Shown piece after piece: positions 27,177 to 36,485 of a stretch of 64,000 nucleotides of DNA. The position numbers and the translations under genes are program-made. A model generated the notes under the pieces. That model saw only the letters and a program-made list of their open reading frames with translations. It was not told where the DNA came from and made no database searches. The stretch comes from Leptospira sp. WS60.C2 (GTDB taxonomy: Bacteria > Spirochaetota > Leptospiria > Leptospirales > Leptospiraceae). How positions within the stretch are numbered: position 1 is the first letter of the stretch; the number at the start of each line of letters is the position of its first letter. The DNA lies in assembly GCF_040833955.1 (NCBI RefSeq), contig NZ_CP162133.1, forward strand, positions 2,797,501 through 2,861,500, read 5' to 3'.

Positions 27177-27951
27177 AGTGATACGTTTTGATTCTGTATC
27201 CTTTATTAGAAATGAGAAAATCATTTTACAAGATGTCAGTTTTGCCTTAAACGAAGGGGAATCCCTTGTCATCATTGGTCGTAATGGTGCAGGAAAAACA
27301 ACACTCATCAATTTGTTATTTGGTTACCTTTGGCCCACATCTGGAACAGTCTCCGCTTTCGGAGAAACCTATGGTGATACACCGATGGCCCCTCTCCAAA
27401 ATCAAATGGGCATTGTCCAACCTGGCCACCAAGAAACTTTGTTACAACGTCTTACTTGTCTTGAAATGGTCATCACTGGGGTAATTGGAACCTTAGGTTT
27501 ATACAAAGAACCCACGGTAGAACAAACCAAAATCGCAAAAGACTTATTACAATCCATTGGTCTTTTAGACAAATCAAACCAATTGTATCAAACCCTATCA
27601 TCAGGGGAAAAAATGAAGGTATTACTCTTACGTGCGTTTGGTGAAGGAAAAAACTTACTGATCTTAGATGAACCGACTGCCGCTCTTGACCTCACAGCTA
27701 GAGTAGGATTCGATAGAACTCTTAGTAAGCTAAAAGAAAAAAATCCCAAACTCAGTCGCATTCTCATCACACACCGCATCGAAGAAATTCCAGCAGATTT
27801 TCATAAAGTATTATTGCTAAAAGAAGGAAAACAATTGGCACTCGGCGATAAAAGTTCTGTCTTCACGAATGCCAATCTTTCCCAACTCTATGATTTAGAA
27901 GTGTCTGTAAGCGAAAAAAAAGGACAGTATCATATCACTGTCCTCTCCTAA
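27169..27951 (+). CDS. ABC transporter ATP-binding protein
   Basis: A 260-residue ABC ATPase with Walker A GRNGAGKT (37-44), signature LSSGEKMK, Walker B NLLILDEPTAALD and H-loop ITHRIEE. Single-domain architecture with short linkers resembles ModF/YlmA-type ATPases. No permease gene is adjacent, so it may serve a permease elsewhere or act without one. Its start lies inside the HDOD gene, implying co-translation. Confidence 0.9.
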   Translation: MSEVIRFDSVSFIRNEKIILQDVSFALNEGESLVIIGRNGAGKTTLINLLFGYLWPTSGTVSAFGETYGDTPMAPLQNQMGIVQPGHQETLLQRLTCLEMVITGVIGTLGLYKEPTVEQTKIAKDLLQSIGLLDKSNQLYQTLSSGEKMKVLLLRAFGEGKNLLILDEPTAALDLTARVGFDRTLSKLKEKNPKLSRILITHRIEEIPADFHKVLLLKEGKQLALGDKSSVFTNANLSQLYDLEVSVSEKKGQYHITVLS

Positions 27952-28016
27952 ACAATCTGAATTCTTCTCTCACCATATCCAACCTGGGAATCTGATGAGA
28001 GTTTTCTAACAAGCGC

Positions 28017-31000
28017 TTATCGATACATCGATTGTTCGATAAAGTTAGTCGCTTTACAATTTCCTGTTCCTACATCCGTGATGGACTTGTCTTGTGCGAT
28101 ACAGAAAAGTTTCCACCAACGATTCGAGTGGTTGGGAGCGATGGAGTAATTTCTAACCTCTCCGACACTTCCCTTGAAAACACGAACTGTCGCACCAGAG
28201 ATTCCCATACTCGCTTCGCCAGACCAGTTGTAGACGCTATAATAGCGATTTGGTTGGTTCCAGATGGATCCCTGCACAGTGATGGTCTCAGGACCATATC
28301 CTGTTGTGATATCATAGTCCAAACTTCCATTCCCAACACCTAACGGAGTTCGATTGTTCCAAACAATACGATCATTGGCATTATTTCCGTATTGCATATG
28401 AGAATCTAAGTCTCTTGGTTTGGCACCCCAAGTGAGAACAACACGCATCTCGTTTTCCCCAAGGATTGGAGTGACTAAGATGTTTTGGTTGGCTGGAGTT
28501 TCCGATCCAGCAGAAACAACAGTGCGATAGGTAGTTGAATAGTTTTCTTGTACCGATGTACAGTTCCCTCGTTTCCCTGCTCCAGAAACTTCCAATGTAT
28601 AGTTTCCAGGAGGAACCGAAGGAATCGCATACGATCCGTCCGTTGCAGTTTTAACAGATGGAATGGTCACTCCATTTGCATCAATGGCATATGGGCCAGA
28701 CTTCACATTCACACCAGGACGAATCCTTGCTGTTAGGTTACAAACCCCAGTGTTGTAAAGAGCTGATAAAGCACGTCCAGAAATAGTTCCACTTGTTTGG
28801 CTACCAGGGACAAATGTGATGATGTCAAAATTGGTTGTTACATCTGCTTGGATGTCGACAATTCCTTCTACTGTTTGGTAACCAGCAGAAACAAATCGTA
28901 TCTTCCAACGTCCCGCATTGATGTTAAAGATAGTGTATTGGCTTGCATTGGAAAAAATCGTAGAGCCAGTTGCAATGGATGCTGGTTGGACACCAGCCGA
29001 TGGGCGTACCGTTCCACCATTAGCATCAACAATCTCGAGAGAGTAAGTTCCTAGGAAGGCAAATCCACCTGGTGTTCGAACTGATCCCGATAAATGACCT
29101 CGTCCATTGTTTGTGATCACTGGCATATTCACAACGATCGTACCACCACCTGATCCAACTTCTACTGGGAAGTAAGTCGTGATTCCATTTTTTTCAACAC
29201 GAAGATGGTAAGAACCAGGGGATAGGAATGGGAAACTATAACTTCCGTTCGCCTGCGAGTTTACGGATCCAACCACTTGATCACTCCCTGTGGTTCGATT
29301 CGAAGATACAGAACAAGTTGGTGCATCAAAAACGCCAGAACAGTCCCTTCTGACATCAGGAGTGAAATTACCACCAACCAATCTGCCTAATGTGATGGTT
29401 GCTCCACTCACAACAGAAGTAGAAACTGCATCTGTCACAATGCCCGTCACAGTTGCCCTTGGAGTATGAAGGACCACACCATTCAGTTGGAAGATCGAAG
29501 GTGTGATGGCATATAAGTTTGTAGCAACATTCGATGTATCCACACGGAGCGCAGTTGTCGCCAAATAACTAGATTGGTAAGACGGTGCCACACGATCGAC
29601 GACGATGATTTGGTAAGAACTTTGACGGAAATTGTATTCTGTTCCATTTGTGATGTCGATAGAAGCAGTGTTATCATTGGCACGTGCCACACTAGGAGTG
29701 TTGGAAAGCGTTGTTGCCGATCCAGTTCCCAATTGGTAGAGTGCATAGGATACTTTTCCTGCATCATCATTTGTGAACGGAGCCGGTAACACTTGTGGCA
29801 AAGTCACCACATAAGAATTCCCACCAAAATAAAACTGCCCCGCACTTGTTGTCGTGATATGGACAAGCGATGCTCCTGCTTCATTTGTGTTTCCTAATAA
29901 AACGACAAATAAGCCTGACTGGTTTGTGTGCAATGTGTTCGGTTGAGGTGCCGCATCACGAACCGAAATGGAACCAGCAATTTGGGAACGCGTAGCAATA
30001 CTTGTCATTGAAATGGTACCCGCATTGTAGTTGGCTCCATTCAAACGCACTTGCGATGGATTTGTGGAACAAGGAGGAGTATTGTTTCCGCAATAGTTTT
30101 CAAATCCAGGAGCAGAAATGTAATAAGCCCAAAGACCACTTGCCCCAAGGAATGACACTTCCTTAGTAGTTGGATTGACTTCATACAGTTTGTTTACGTA
30201 TGTTTGGTAAGACCAAGGACCATTCCCTTGCACGCTGGAAAGGCAAAGTGGTGTGGGATTTACGGCACACGAACAAATGGCGCCCGTAGGATTTTGAGCA
30301 CAATTTTGTCCCGCTACTGCACTTAAAGATTCAATGATCCAAAGTTTAATTGCATTCCCTAAAATCGGGTCATCTTTCAAATAAACAATGTTAGAAGGTG
30401 CTTGGTTCGTAGATGGTCGAACGTTAATTACAGCTCCAGCAATGTGTTCGCCATTTGTATCTCTGACATAACCAACAACTTGCGAAGGTTTTGCGACGAT
30501 GAGAATGGGATCCATCAATGTCACAGATTTAACCCCACCGTTCGGTGCAGCCGTGAACAGAAAGGATTGTGTGACAGTATAAAAAGAAGGATTGGATACT
30601 TCTAAGTAGTAAACTCCATTCGTGAGTTCAAAACCTTCCAAAGAAAAGTTTCCATTTCCAGTGATTTGTACGGTTTGAAGAACAGCACCTTGTTCATTCT
30701 TCAATTTGATTGTAAAAACAGAAGTGGTATCACCGGAAAGCGCACCATTACGAATGAGTCCAGATAATAACAAATCACTTTCCGTCGCCGCCATCCAAGG
30801 CAAACTCGTTTCCCCTAAGTCCAGAACTGCTACGGTATTTGGGTTGGTTCCAGGGAACGTAAAATGGATCGATTCTTGTGTTGTTTGGAACGGTTGACCT
30901 GAGGTTGTGACAGAATCTCCCACATAAACGATCGTATAATTTCCGTTAGGCAATGGATTGATAGAAACGACATATTGGCCATCTCCATTCGTAACGGCTG

Positions 31001-31745
31001 TGCCCACAGTGTTTCCATTTGCATCCACAACATTTACAACAATACCAGCAATAGGACCTGCAGGCACATTCACTCCGTCACCAGAAAATCCAGGGCTTGT
31101 GACGACACCAGTGAATTGTGCTGGTCCCCCAGAATAATACATTCTTTCCGCGAGTAAATTGCCTACATTGACAAGGGTATATGGAGATTGAGTTGGGTCA
31201 AAAACGTAGGAAAAGTCTTGGTAAGTATAGTTGAGTCCATAACCTGTGTTAATGAGAACGCGATAATTATTATTTGGTAAGTCAGATAAATCAAATTGGA
31301 AATTTCCATTTGCCTCTGCATATTTTGAAGCAACGAGAGTGTTCGCATCACCATTGGCAACTTCGATGCGCACAGAGATAAGCGTAAGATCCACACAATT
31401 TGGACGAGATGGTGCTCCCACGTTGCCGCAAACGACGTTGGCTGGCACACCATTCACAACAGGAACAATCGATCCAATGATACGAGCAGGTCCATGGTTT
31501 GGCACTTCTTGTTCGGAATTGTTTCCTGGAACTTCGTCTGGATCCGTTACACCAACGGAACCACCTGGTGGAGGGAGAGGAACACCATTTGAGTCAGGAG
31601 GTAACTCTGTTTGTCCATTGTTGTCGGAGATGGCTCCACCAGTTCCCAGTAACAACCAGAATGGCATGGACTTTCTTTTGCGGGAACAACCCACAAACAC
31701 AATAGAAATGAGAACGAGAATGGTAAACAACCCTCGTACACGCAT
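28017..31745 (-). CDS. Giant lipoprotein with repeated carboxypeptidase-regulatory-like domains
   Basis: 1242 residues beginning MRVRGLFTILVLISIVFVGC, a lipoprotein signal with Cys20. After a Pro/Gly/Asn-rich linker the protein is a chain of Ig-like beta units of the CarbopepD_reg/Cna-B type, each with a phrase like GNYTIVY, GVYYLEV, GSYHLRV or GNYTLEV. The C-terminus has LTWGAKPRDLDSHM, typical of a DUF2135-like module. It is probably a surface or periplasmic structural or adhesive protein. AGAGGG lies 8-13 nt before the ATG. Two strong dyads lie further upstream. Confidence 0.85.
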   Translation of the reverse strand: MRVRGLFTILVLISIVFVGCSRKRKSMPFWLLLGTGGAISDNNGQTELPPDSNGVPLPPPGGSVGVTDPDEVPGNNSEQEVPNHGPARIIGSIVPVVNGVPANVVCGNVGAPSRPNCVDLTLISVRIEVANGDANTLVASKYAEANGNFQFDLSDLPNNNYRVLINTGYGLNYTYQDFSYVFDPTQSPYTLVNVGNLLAERMYYSGGPAQFTGVVTSPGFSGDGVNVPAGPIAGIVVNVVDANGNTVGTAVTNGDGQYVVSINPLPNGNYTIVYVGDSVTTSGQPFQTTQESIHFTFPGTNPNTVAVLDLGETSLPWMAATESDLLLSGLIRNGALSGDTTSVFTIKLKNEQGAVLQTVQITGNGNFSLEGFELTNGVYYLEVSNPSFYTVTQSFLFTAAPNGGVKSVTLMDPILIVAKPSQVVGYVRDTNGEHIAGAVINVRPSTNQAPSNIVYLKDDPILGNAIKLWIIESLSAVAGQNCAQNPTGAICSCAVNPTPLCLSSVQGNGPWSYQTYVNKLYEVNPTTKEVSFLGASGLWAYYISAPGFENYCGNNTPPCSTNPSQVRLNGANYNAGTISMTSIATRSQIAGSISVRDAAPQPNTLHTNQSGLFVVLLGNTNEAGASLVHITTTSAGQFYFGGNSYVVTLPQVLPAPFTNDDAGKVSYALYQLGTGSATTLSNTPSVARANDNTASIDITNGTEYNFRQSSYQIIVVDRVAPSYQSSYLATTALRVDTSNVATNLYAITPSIFQLNGVVLHTPRATVTGIVTDAVSTSVVSGATITLGRLVGGNFTPDVRRDCSGVFDAPTCSVSSNRTTGSDQVVGSVNSQANGSYSFPFLSPGSYHLRVEKNGITTYFPVEVGSGGGTIVVNMPVITNNGRGHLSGSVRTPGGFAFLGTYSLEIVDANGGTVRPSAGVQPASIATGSTIFSNASQYTIFNINAGRWKIRFVSAGYQTVEGIVDIQADVTTNFDIITFVPGSQTSGTISGRALSALYNTGVCNLTARIRPGVNVKSGPYAIDANGVTIPSVKTATDGSYAIPSVPPGNYTLEVSGAGKRGNCTSVQENYSTTYRTVVSAGSETPANQNILVTPILGENEMRVVLTWGAKPRDLDSHMQYGNNANDRIVWNNRTPLGVGNGSLDYDITTGYGPETITVQGSIWNQPNRYYSVYNWSGEASMGISGATVRVFKGSVGEVRNYSIAPNHSNRWWKLFCIAQDKSITDVGTGNCKATNFIEQSMYR

Positions 31746-31773
31746 AGACTTACCCTCTAATCAAATTCGCTTT

Positions 31774-31788
31774 GTGGCGTTTCGCCAC
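31774..31788 (-). promoter_or_regulatory. Perfect hairpin in the leader of the giant lipoprotein gene
   Basis: GTGGCG and CGCCAC form a 6-bp GC-rich stem with a 3-nt loop, 29 bp before the ATG at 31745. It would fold in the 5' untranslated region, leaving the ribosome site free. Confidence 0.45.
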
Positions 31789-31801
31789 TTCCTTTCAAAT
31801 G

Positions 31802-31832
31802 ACTTCGGGAAATTCCTAGGAATTCCTGAAGT
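31802..31832. promoter_or_regulatory. 31-nt near-perfect palindrome between divergent genes
   Basis: The central 14 nt AATTCCTAGGAATT (31811-31824) is a perfect palindrome. The arms extend it to 31802-31832 with one bulged A (31810) and one G-T pair. It sits 56 bp before the giant lipoprotein and 156 bp before the DUF445 gene, where an operator or promoter would be. No T-run follows. Confidence 0.5.
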
Positions 31833-31988
31833 GTACCATTTGTAGTTTGTTTTCGTACAGAAAGCAAACCTTTTTTAGGGTTATCGGAGAAAAAGTAACA
31901 ATTGTTCACCTTTTGGCTGAAAAAACAATCACAGTATGAATTTCGATTGCCCATTCGTTTCCCAAACAAAGCCTACTCTTAACGAAAT

Positions 31989-33209
31989 ATGTGGGATTTT
32001 TGGCTTTCGGTCGGTGGGTGGAAATTGCTTATGATCCCCTTTACCTATGGTTTTGTGGGTTGGGTGACCAATTGGCTTGCCCTCAAGATGACCTTTTACC
32101 CCATCCGATTCATCGGCATCCCACCCTATTTGGGTTGGCAAGGCATCATCCCGAGAAAAGCGCATAAAATGGCAAGTAAGTCTGTGGATGTCATCACAGA
32201 GCGCCTTCTCAACATCAAAGAAGTGTTCTTAAAGTTGGATCCGAAAAAAGCAGAGACTGTTTTTTTACCAGCATTAGAGTCTAGTATCCGTTATACGATA
32301 AAGGAATTCTCAGACAGTTTAGATCCAAAACTTTGGGACATCATTCCTGACCTCGTCAAAGAAGAAATCTATCACAAAGTGAGACGAGAAAGCGGAATCA
32401 CCATTCGCAAAGTGATCAAAAAATTACAAGCGGATATTGATTCTTTGTTTGATGTCAAAGCTTTAGTTTTGAAGAAGTTATCCGGAAGCAATGTAAGTTT
32501 GGTTGTCGAGATGTTTCAAGAAGTGGGTGCTCCGGAATTTCGCTTCATAGAACGATCTGGTTTTTATTTTGGATTTTTACTTGGCCTCGTGCAAATGATC
32601 TTTATGATTTTTTTGCCAATGGTTTGGACTCTTCCGATCCAAGGAGTCATCGTTGGATACCTAACTAATTACTTAGCACTCGAAATGATCTTTCGTCCTC
32701 TCCTTCCAAAAAAAATATTTGGTCTCTGGACTTACCAAGGTTTATTTTTAAAAAGACAAAATGAAGTTTCGCGGCTCTATGCAAAATTAGTAAGCGAAAA
32801 AATCCTAACACCTAGAAATATTCTTTCAGAGCTTATTTTTGGGAAGGCCTCCGATGAAATCATCGAAATCATTCGAAAGGAAGTCATCTCACATGTCGAC
32901 ACAGTCACATTCCTAGCCAAACCAGCGCTATATGCGACTGGAAAAATAAGTGAATTTGATGCTGCAAAAGAAAGGATTGCTGTTGCTATGGCAGGGAATG
33001 CAATTGAAAATGCATTCCATCTCGAAACCTACTTAGGTGAATCTTTACAACTAGAAACAATGATGGGAGATCGAATGTCCGCTCTTCCCCCAAAAGAATT
33101 TGAATCAATTTTACGATCTGCATTTCAAGAAGATGAAATGTTACTCATCCTGGTCGGTGCTGCACTCGGAGCACTCGTAGGTTGGTTTCAAATGGTATTT
33201 ATTATATGA
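31989..33209 (+). CDS. DUF445 family membrane protein
   Basis: 406 residues. N- and C-terminal regions share the DUF445 signature: FTYGFVGWVTNWLALKMTFYPI with GWQGIIPRKAHKMA, then a second VGYLTNYLALEMIFRPL with YQGLFLKRQ. Three to four membrane helices surround an amphipathic central region. The family (YheB/YjiN relatives) lacks a firm function and may link membrane layers. Its TGA overlaps the next gene's ATG (ATGA). Confidence 0.85.
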   Translation: MWDFWLSVGGWKLLMIPFTYGFVGWVTNWLALKMTFYPIRFIGIPPYLGWQGIIPRKAHKMASKSVDVITERLLNIKEVFLKLDPKKAETVFLPALESSIRYTIKEFSDSLDPKLWDIIPDLVKEEIYHKVRRESGITIRKVIKKLQADIDSLFDVKALVLKKLSGSNVSLVVEMFQEVGAPEFRFIERSGFYFGFLLGLVQMIFMIFLPMVWTLPIQGVIVGYLTNYLALEMIFRPLLPKKIFGLWTYQGLFLKRQNEVSRLYAKLVSEKILTPRNILSELIFGKASDEIIEIIRKEVISHVDTVTFLAKPALYATGKISEFDAAKERIAVAMAGNAIENAFHLETYLGESLQLETMMGDRMSALPPKEFESILRSAFQEDEMLLILVGAALGALVGWFQMVFII

Positions 33210-34168
33210 CAAAAACAATTTTAATCACTGGTGGAAGTGGAGTTCTTGGAAAAACTCTGATCTCAAAATTGATTCCAAATTTTAAAATCATTGCGATTGG
33301 AACCAATCATTCCCATTTTCCAGAGTCCATCCGACATCATAAACATTTTAAGTTCTACGAAAGAGACTTAAACAATATCCAAAATGCCAAAGACTTTCAA
33401 CTTTCGGAATCTATCGACTTGGTCTTACACCTAGCAGCTGTTGTTTCCGGTGCCAAAGTGAAGGAAGCCACTTATCTCCAAATTAATGTGAAAGCAACCG
33501 AACATTTGGTATCCTTTGCTAAGGTTAAGAAAATTCCCTATTTTGGATTTGTAAGTAGTATCTCGGTCTATGGATCAAAAGAATTGGATTTGTCGATTCA
33601 AAGTGAAAGGCAAGGCAAAACGATTTATGCAAAAACAAAATCGATGGCCGAGGATTTTGTTTTTCAAAGTGGCGAAAATTATACTGTCTTCAGGCTTGCT
33701 AGTATCTATGGGAAAGGCACAAAAAGTTTTATCTCCAAACTCAAATCATTGATGAAACGCGGGTTGTATCCTAAAATACCACCCACTAGAAAAAAATCAA
33801 TTCTCCACATTGAAGATGCCACCGAAGCACTTTATTTATGGACCAAACAATGTTTAGATGGGAAAAAACCAGAGCCTCTTTATGTATTCTCTCATCCAGA
33901 ATCAGTAACAATCGATGAGGTGATTCAAACGTTTCAATCATTAGGAATCACCAAGAAAAGACAATTGCCTATACCTGTTTCTGGAATTTGGTCCAAGGTG
34001 ATTGAGATGGTATTTCGGTTCTACAGTTGGGTTCGAAGAAAACCATATCATGGCTCTCCTCTCCAACCCCTTCTGGAATCTGTTGCTATCTATGATGCAA
34101 AATCCTGGGAAAACATTGGATATTTTCCAAAACATGATTTACGAAAAGGATTACTGGACTATCAATAA
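33206..34168 (+). CDS. NAD(P)-dependent epimerase/dehydratase family protein
   Basis: 320 residues from ATG 33206. The Rossmann motif GGSGVLGK follows ILIT at the N-terminus, LVLHLAAVVSG supplies the second strand, and the SSISVYG strand and YAKTKSMAE hold the catalytic Ser and Tyr-x3-Lys. It is an extended SDR and probably modifies a nucleotide sugar or related metabolite. A frame start at 33182 is also possible, but the ATGA overlap with DUF445 favours 33206. Confidence 0.85.
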   Translation: MTKTILITGGSGVLGKTLISKLIPNFKIIAIGTNHSHFPESIRHHKHFKFYERDLNNIQNAKDFQLSESIDLVLHLAAVVSGAKVKEATYLQINVKATEHLVSFAKVKKIPYFGFVSSISVYGSKELDLSIQSERQGKTIYAKTKSMAEDFVFQSGENYTVFRLASIYGKGTKSFISKLKSLMKRGLYPKIPPTRKKSILHIEDATEALYLWTKQCLDGKKPEPLYVFSHPESVTIDEVIQTFQSLGITKKRQLPIPVSGIWSKVIEMVFRFYSWVRRKPYHGSPLQPLLESVAIYDAKSWENIGYFPKHDLRKGLLDYQ

Positions 34169-34197
34169 TGGTAGGATCACTAGCCGATATATTCCAT

Positions 34198-35001
34198 ATG
34201 AAACAGCGACTTTGCCTATTATTATTATGTCTTACAATTTCGGGATTGGAAGCTGCCACGTGGATCGAAGATTCGCTTGGTTTTGCTTTTGAATACCCAA
34301 GAGGTTGGGCAAAGTCCGTTTTACGCCACGCTGATACCGTCCGAGTTCAGATTGCCAAAACCAATCGAGAGGCAATCTTACAAATAGATGTGGCACGGCG
34401 AACCAAAGAATACGATTTGGATCGATTCATTGAAGAAACAGTGGATACATTCTTAACGAAATATCCCGACTTAAAACTTGTCAGGGAAAAAGTGTTAGAA
34501 AACGAAATCGCAGGATTTGATGAATCGGTATTTGTCGTTTTACATTATACAGAAAACAAACAAACAGTTTCTAATCGATTTTTATTCCACAGAAAAGGTG
34601 GAATGTATTATGTGATCCAAGCAAAAACAACACGAGCTTTATTCGCAAAATATGCAAAAGATTTGGATATGGTGATGAAAAGTTTCAGAAGGGAACCACG
34701 TGCTAAAAATCGTTGGCGTAACGATAGTTTGGCCTATTTAGATCCCAAAAAAGATGAACGTTTGATTCAATACGTATCGATAACAATTCGTCCAATCGAC
34801 ACCTTTCCCAATGAACAAGGTATTTCTCAAAAACAAGAAGATGGCTGGTTGTTCTCTGTGGAAGGAAACAAAAAACCAAGTGCTTCTGACTTTGAATCCA
34901 GACCAAAGCCGAACGACCAAGGGTACACCCCATCCGATGTGAAACCAGATACCCCCACTTCGGATGAACCTGTAGTCATCCCAGATGGGTCAGGAATCTA
35001 A
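34198..35001 (+). CDS. Secreted protein, unknown function
   Basis: 267 residues from ATG 34198. The signal peptide MKQRLCLLLLCLTISGLEA is followed by WIEDSLGFAFEYPRGWAKSV, the pattern of PsbP/Mog1-like alpha-beta domains in periplasmic proteins. The C-terminal 50 residues are rich in Pro, Ser, Asp and Lys and probably unstructured. The frame can also start at ATG 34168, overlapping the epimerase stop, but that adds an acidic stretch before the signal peptide. Confidence 0.7.
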   Translation: MKQRLCLLLLCLTISGLEAATWIEDSLGFAFEYPRGWAKSVLRHADTVRVQIAKTNREAILQIDVARRTKEYDLDRFIEETVDTFLTKYPDLKLVREKVLENEIAGFDESVFVVLHYTENKQTVSNRFLFHRKGGMYYVIQAKTTRALFAKYAKDLDMVMKSFRREPRAKNRWRNDSLAYLDPKKDERLIQYVSITIRPIDTFPNEQGISQKQEDGWLFSVEGNKKPSASDFESRPKPNDQGYTPSDVKPDTPTSDEPVVIPDGSGI

Positions 35002-35068
35002 AACCAATCAAATAGAGCCAAATTTTCCCCCATCGCTGTCCTGAACGACACCAAGGGAAATGCAATCC

Positions 35069-35094
35069 ATCCTCCTTTCAAACGTCAGGAGGAT
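35069..35094 (+). other. Hairpin between the secreted-protein gene and arsR
   Basis: ATCCTCC (35069-35075) pairs with GGAGGAT (35088-35094) across a 12-nt loop, without a following T-run. It could slow read-through into the ars operon. Confidence 0.35.
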
Positions 35095-35130
35095 CTGGAA
35101 TTGTCTTGACGAAAAAAGCCGGAGAAATTC

Positions 35131-35146
35131 ATCGTATATTTACGAT
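35131..35146 (+). promoter_or_regulatory. Candidate ArsR operator upstream of the ars operon
   Basis: ATCGTA (35131-35136) and TACGAT (35141-35146) form a perfect inverted repeat with a 4-nt centre, ending 5 nt before the arsR ATG. A TTGACG lies at 35106-35111. ArsR-family repressors bind such short AT-rich dyads and release on arsenite binding. Confidence 0.6.
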
Positions 35147-35151
35147 ATACT

Positions 35152-35493
35152 ATGGCATTAAATAAGAAAACAGAATTTCCCAATTCCATCCAAACGGTTT
35201 CAGCCTATGCCAAACTATTGTCTCACCCAGCAAGGATTGCCATCTTAGAAGTTTTGGCCAAAAGGCAAACATGTGTTTGTGGAGAGATCGTGGAGATTTT
35301 GCCTTTAGCTCAGTCGACTGTTTCGCAACACCTAAAAGAGCTCAAAGCAGGTGGACTTGTCAAAGGAGAAGTTGAGGGAACAAGCTCCTGCTATTGTATC
35401 AATTGGGAGAACTTCCAAGAAATGGAAAACGCACTGTTACAGACAATGAACACAATCAAAGAATATCGAAATGAAAACGGGAGCTGTTGTTAA
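35152..35493 (+). CDS. arsR: ArsR-family arsenic-responsive repressor
   Basis: A 113-residue winged-helix regulator: AKLLSHPARIAILEVLA, the recognition region LPLAQSTVSQHLKELKAGGLV, then a wing. C41 and C43 in QTCVCGEIVE lie at the position of the arsenite-sensing cysteines, and the C-terminus ends SCC, which may add thiol ligands. It is the first gene of the arsR-arsC-DUF6428-acr3 unit and probably represses it through the dyad at 35131-35146. Confidence 0.92.
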   Translation: MALNKKTEFPNSIQTVSAYAKLLSHPARIAILEVLAKRQTCVCGEIVEILPLAQSTVSQHLKELKAGGLVKGEVEGTSSCYCINWENFQEMENALLQTMNTIKEYRNENGSCC

Positions 35494-35494
35494 A

Positions 35495-35917
35495 ATGAAA
35501 AAGAATATATTGATCTTATGTACAGGGAATAGTTGCAGAAGTCAAATCGCAGAAGGTTGGATGCGTTTTTATGCCAAAGACAAGGCAAATGTCTATAGTG
35601 CTGGGATAGAAACTCATGGAGTGAATCCCAAAGCCATCGCGACAATGAAAGAAGCTGGGATTGATATTGCTCATCATACATCTAATCACATCAATGAATA
35701 TAAAGACATACGTTTTGATTACCTAATTACTGTTTGTGATCATGCCAAAGAAAATTGTCCCTATTTTCCGAGTGATGCAAAATCATTTCATCACAACTTT
35801 ACAGATCCCTCTAAAAAAATTGGAAGTGAGGAAGAAATCAAAAAAGCGTTTGCTGAAACCAGAGAAGAAATCCGAGTTTACTGTGAAAATTTTGTAAATC
35901 AAGAACTGAACGGGTAA
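35495..35917 (+). CDS. arsC: Arsenate reductase, thioredoxin-coupled (LMW phosphatase fold)
   Basis: 140 residues from ATG 35495. The P-loop CTGNSCR has nucleophile C9. C81 and C88 in VCDHAKENCP match the resolving cysteines of the Staphylococcus plasmid enzyme, so all three redox cysteines are present. It reduces arsenate to arsenite using thioredoxin. A start at 35471 inside arsR is possible. The efflux pump gene follows two genes later. Confidence 0.93.
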   Translation: MKKNILILCTGNSCRSQIAEGWMRFYAKDKANVYSAGIETHGVNPKAIATMKEAGIDIAHHTSNHINEYKDIRFDYLITVCDHAKENCPYFPSDAKSFHHNFTDPSKKIGSEEEIKKAFAETREEIRVYCENFVNQELNG

Positions 35918-35927
35918 GGAGATTACC

Positions 35928-36485
35928 ATGAAATCAATACAATGGATTGACTTTAAAAACAAATTAGATTTGTATCCCGAACTACAACTACAATTCATTT
36001 ACAATGAGAATGAGATTATTTTTCCCAATTATCATATCACGGAATTTAAACTTGCAACGATTGAATCTGTAGATTGCGGAGGGAGATATGATTCCTGGAA
36101 AGAGATTATCCTGCAAGTTTTAGAACCAAACCAATCATCTGACTCGGATTCAATGAAATTAGAAAAAATAAGCTCAATCTTAGAAACAGTATCAAAATCA
36201 ATTGCAATACCTGACCAAGCAGTCTTACGAATTGAATTTGGGAATTCTTCCCATGCAATGAAACAATACTTTGTCTCTAAACTCTTCATCGACGGAACAA
36301 CCATCTTTATGAAATTAGTTGATGGCAAAACAGAATGTAAGGCCAGTGAAGTATGTGGTCTTCCACAAGAAAAGAACACAATGAATCTCAATGTTGAAGA
36401 TTATAAATCTCCCAAAGTAAAGTCTAGATCTTGTTGCACTCCTGTGTCTGCAGAAAAACAAAATAACTCAATAGGTTGTTGTTAA
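35928..36485 (+). CDS. DUF6428-like protein of the ars operon
   Basis: 185 residues with AAGGAG 7 nt before the ATG. The N-terminal FPNYHITEFKLATIESVDCGGR fits the DUF6428 family often found in ars operons of other bacteria. The C-terminal half contains KTECKASEVCGLP and ends SRSCCTP...SIGCC, a cysteine-rich tail that could bind arsenite or another metal. Its stop touches the acr3 start. The function is unknown; a chaperone- or sensor-like role is inferred from the cysteines and context. Confidence 0.8.
   Translation: MKSIQWIDFKNKLDLYPELQLQFIYNENEIIFPNYHITEFKLATIESVDCGGRYDSWKEIILQVLEPNQSSDSDSMKLEKISSILETVSKSIAIPDQAVLRIEFGNSSHAMKQYFVSKLFIDGTTIFMKLVDGKTECKASEVCGLPQEKNTMNLNVEDYKSPKVKSRSCCTPVSAEKQNNSIGCC

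Noticed and set aside
35071..35079. CCTCCTTTC resembling the 16S rRNA 3' end (anti-Shine-Dalgarno)
   Set aside because: Only nine matching bases in a hairpin arm with no other rRNA sequence around it; probably chance.
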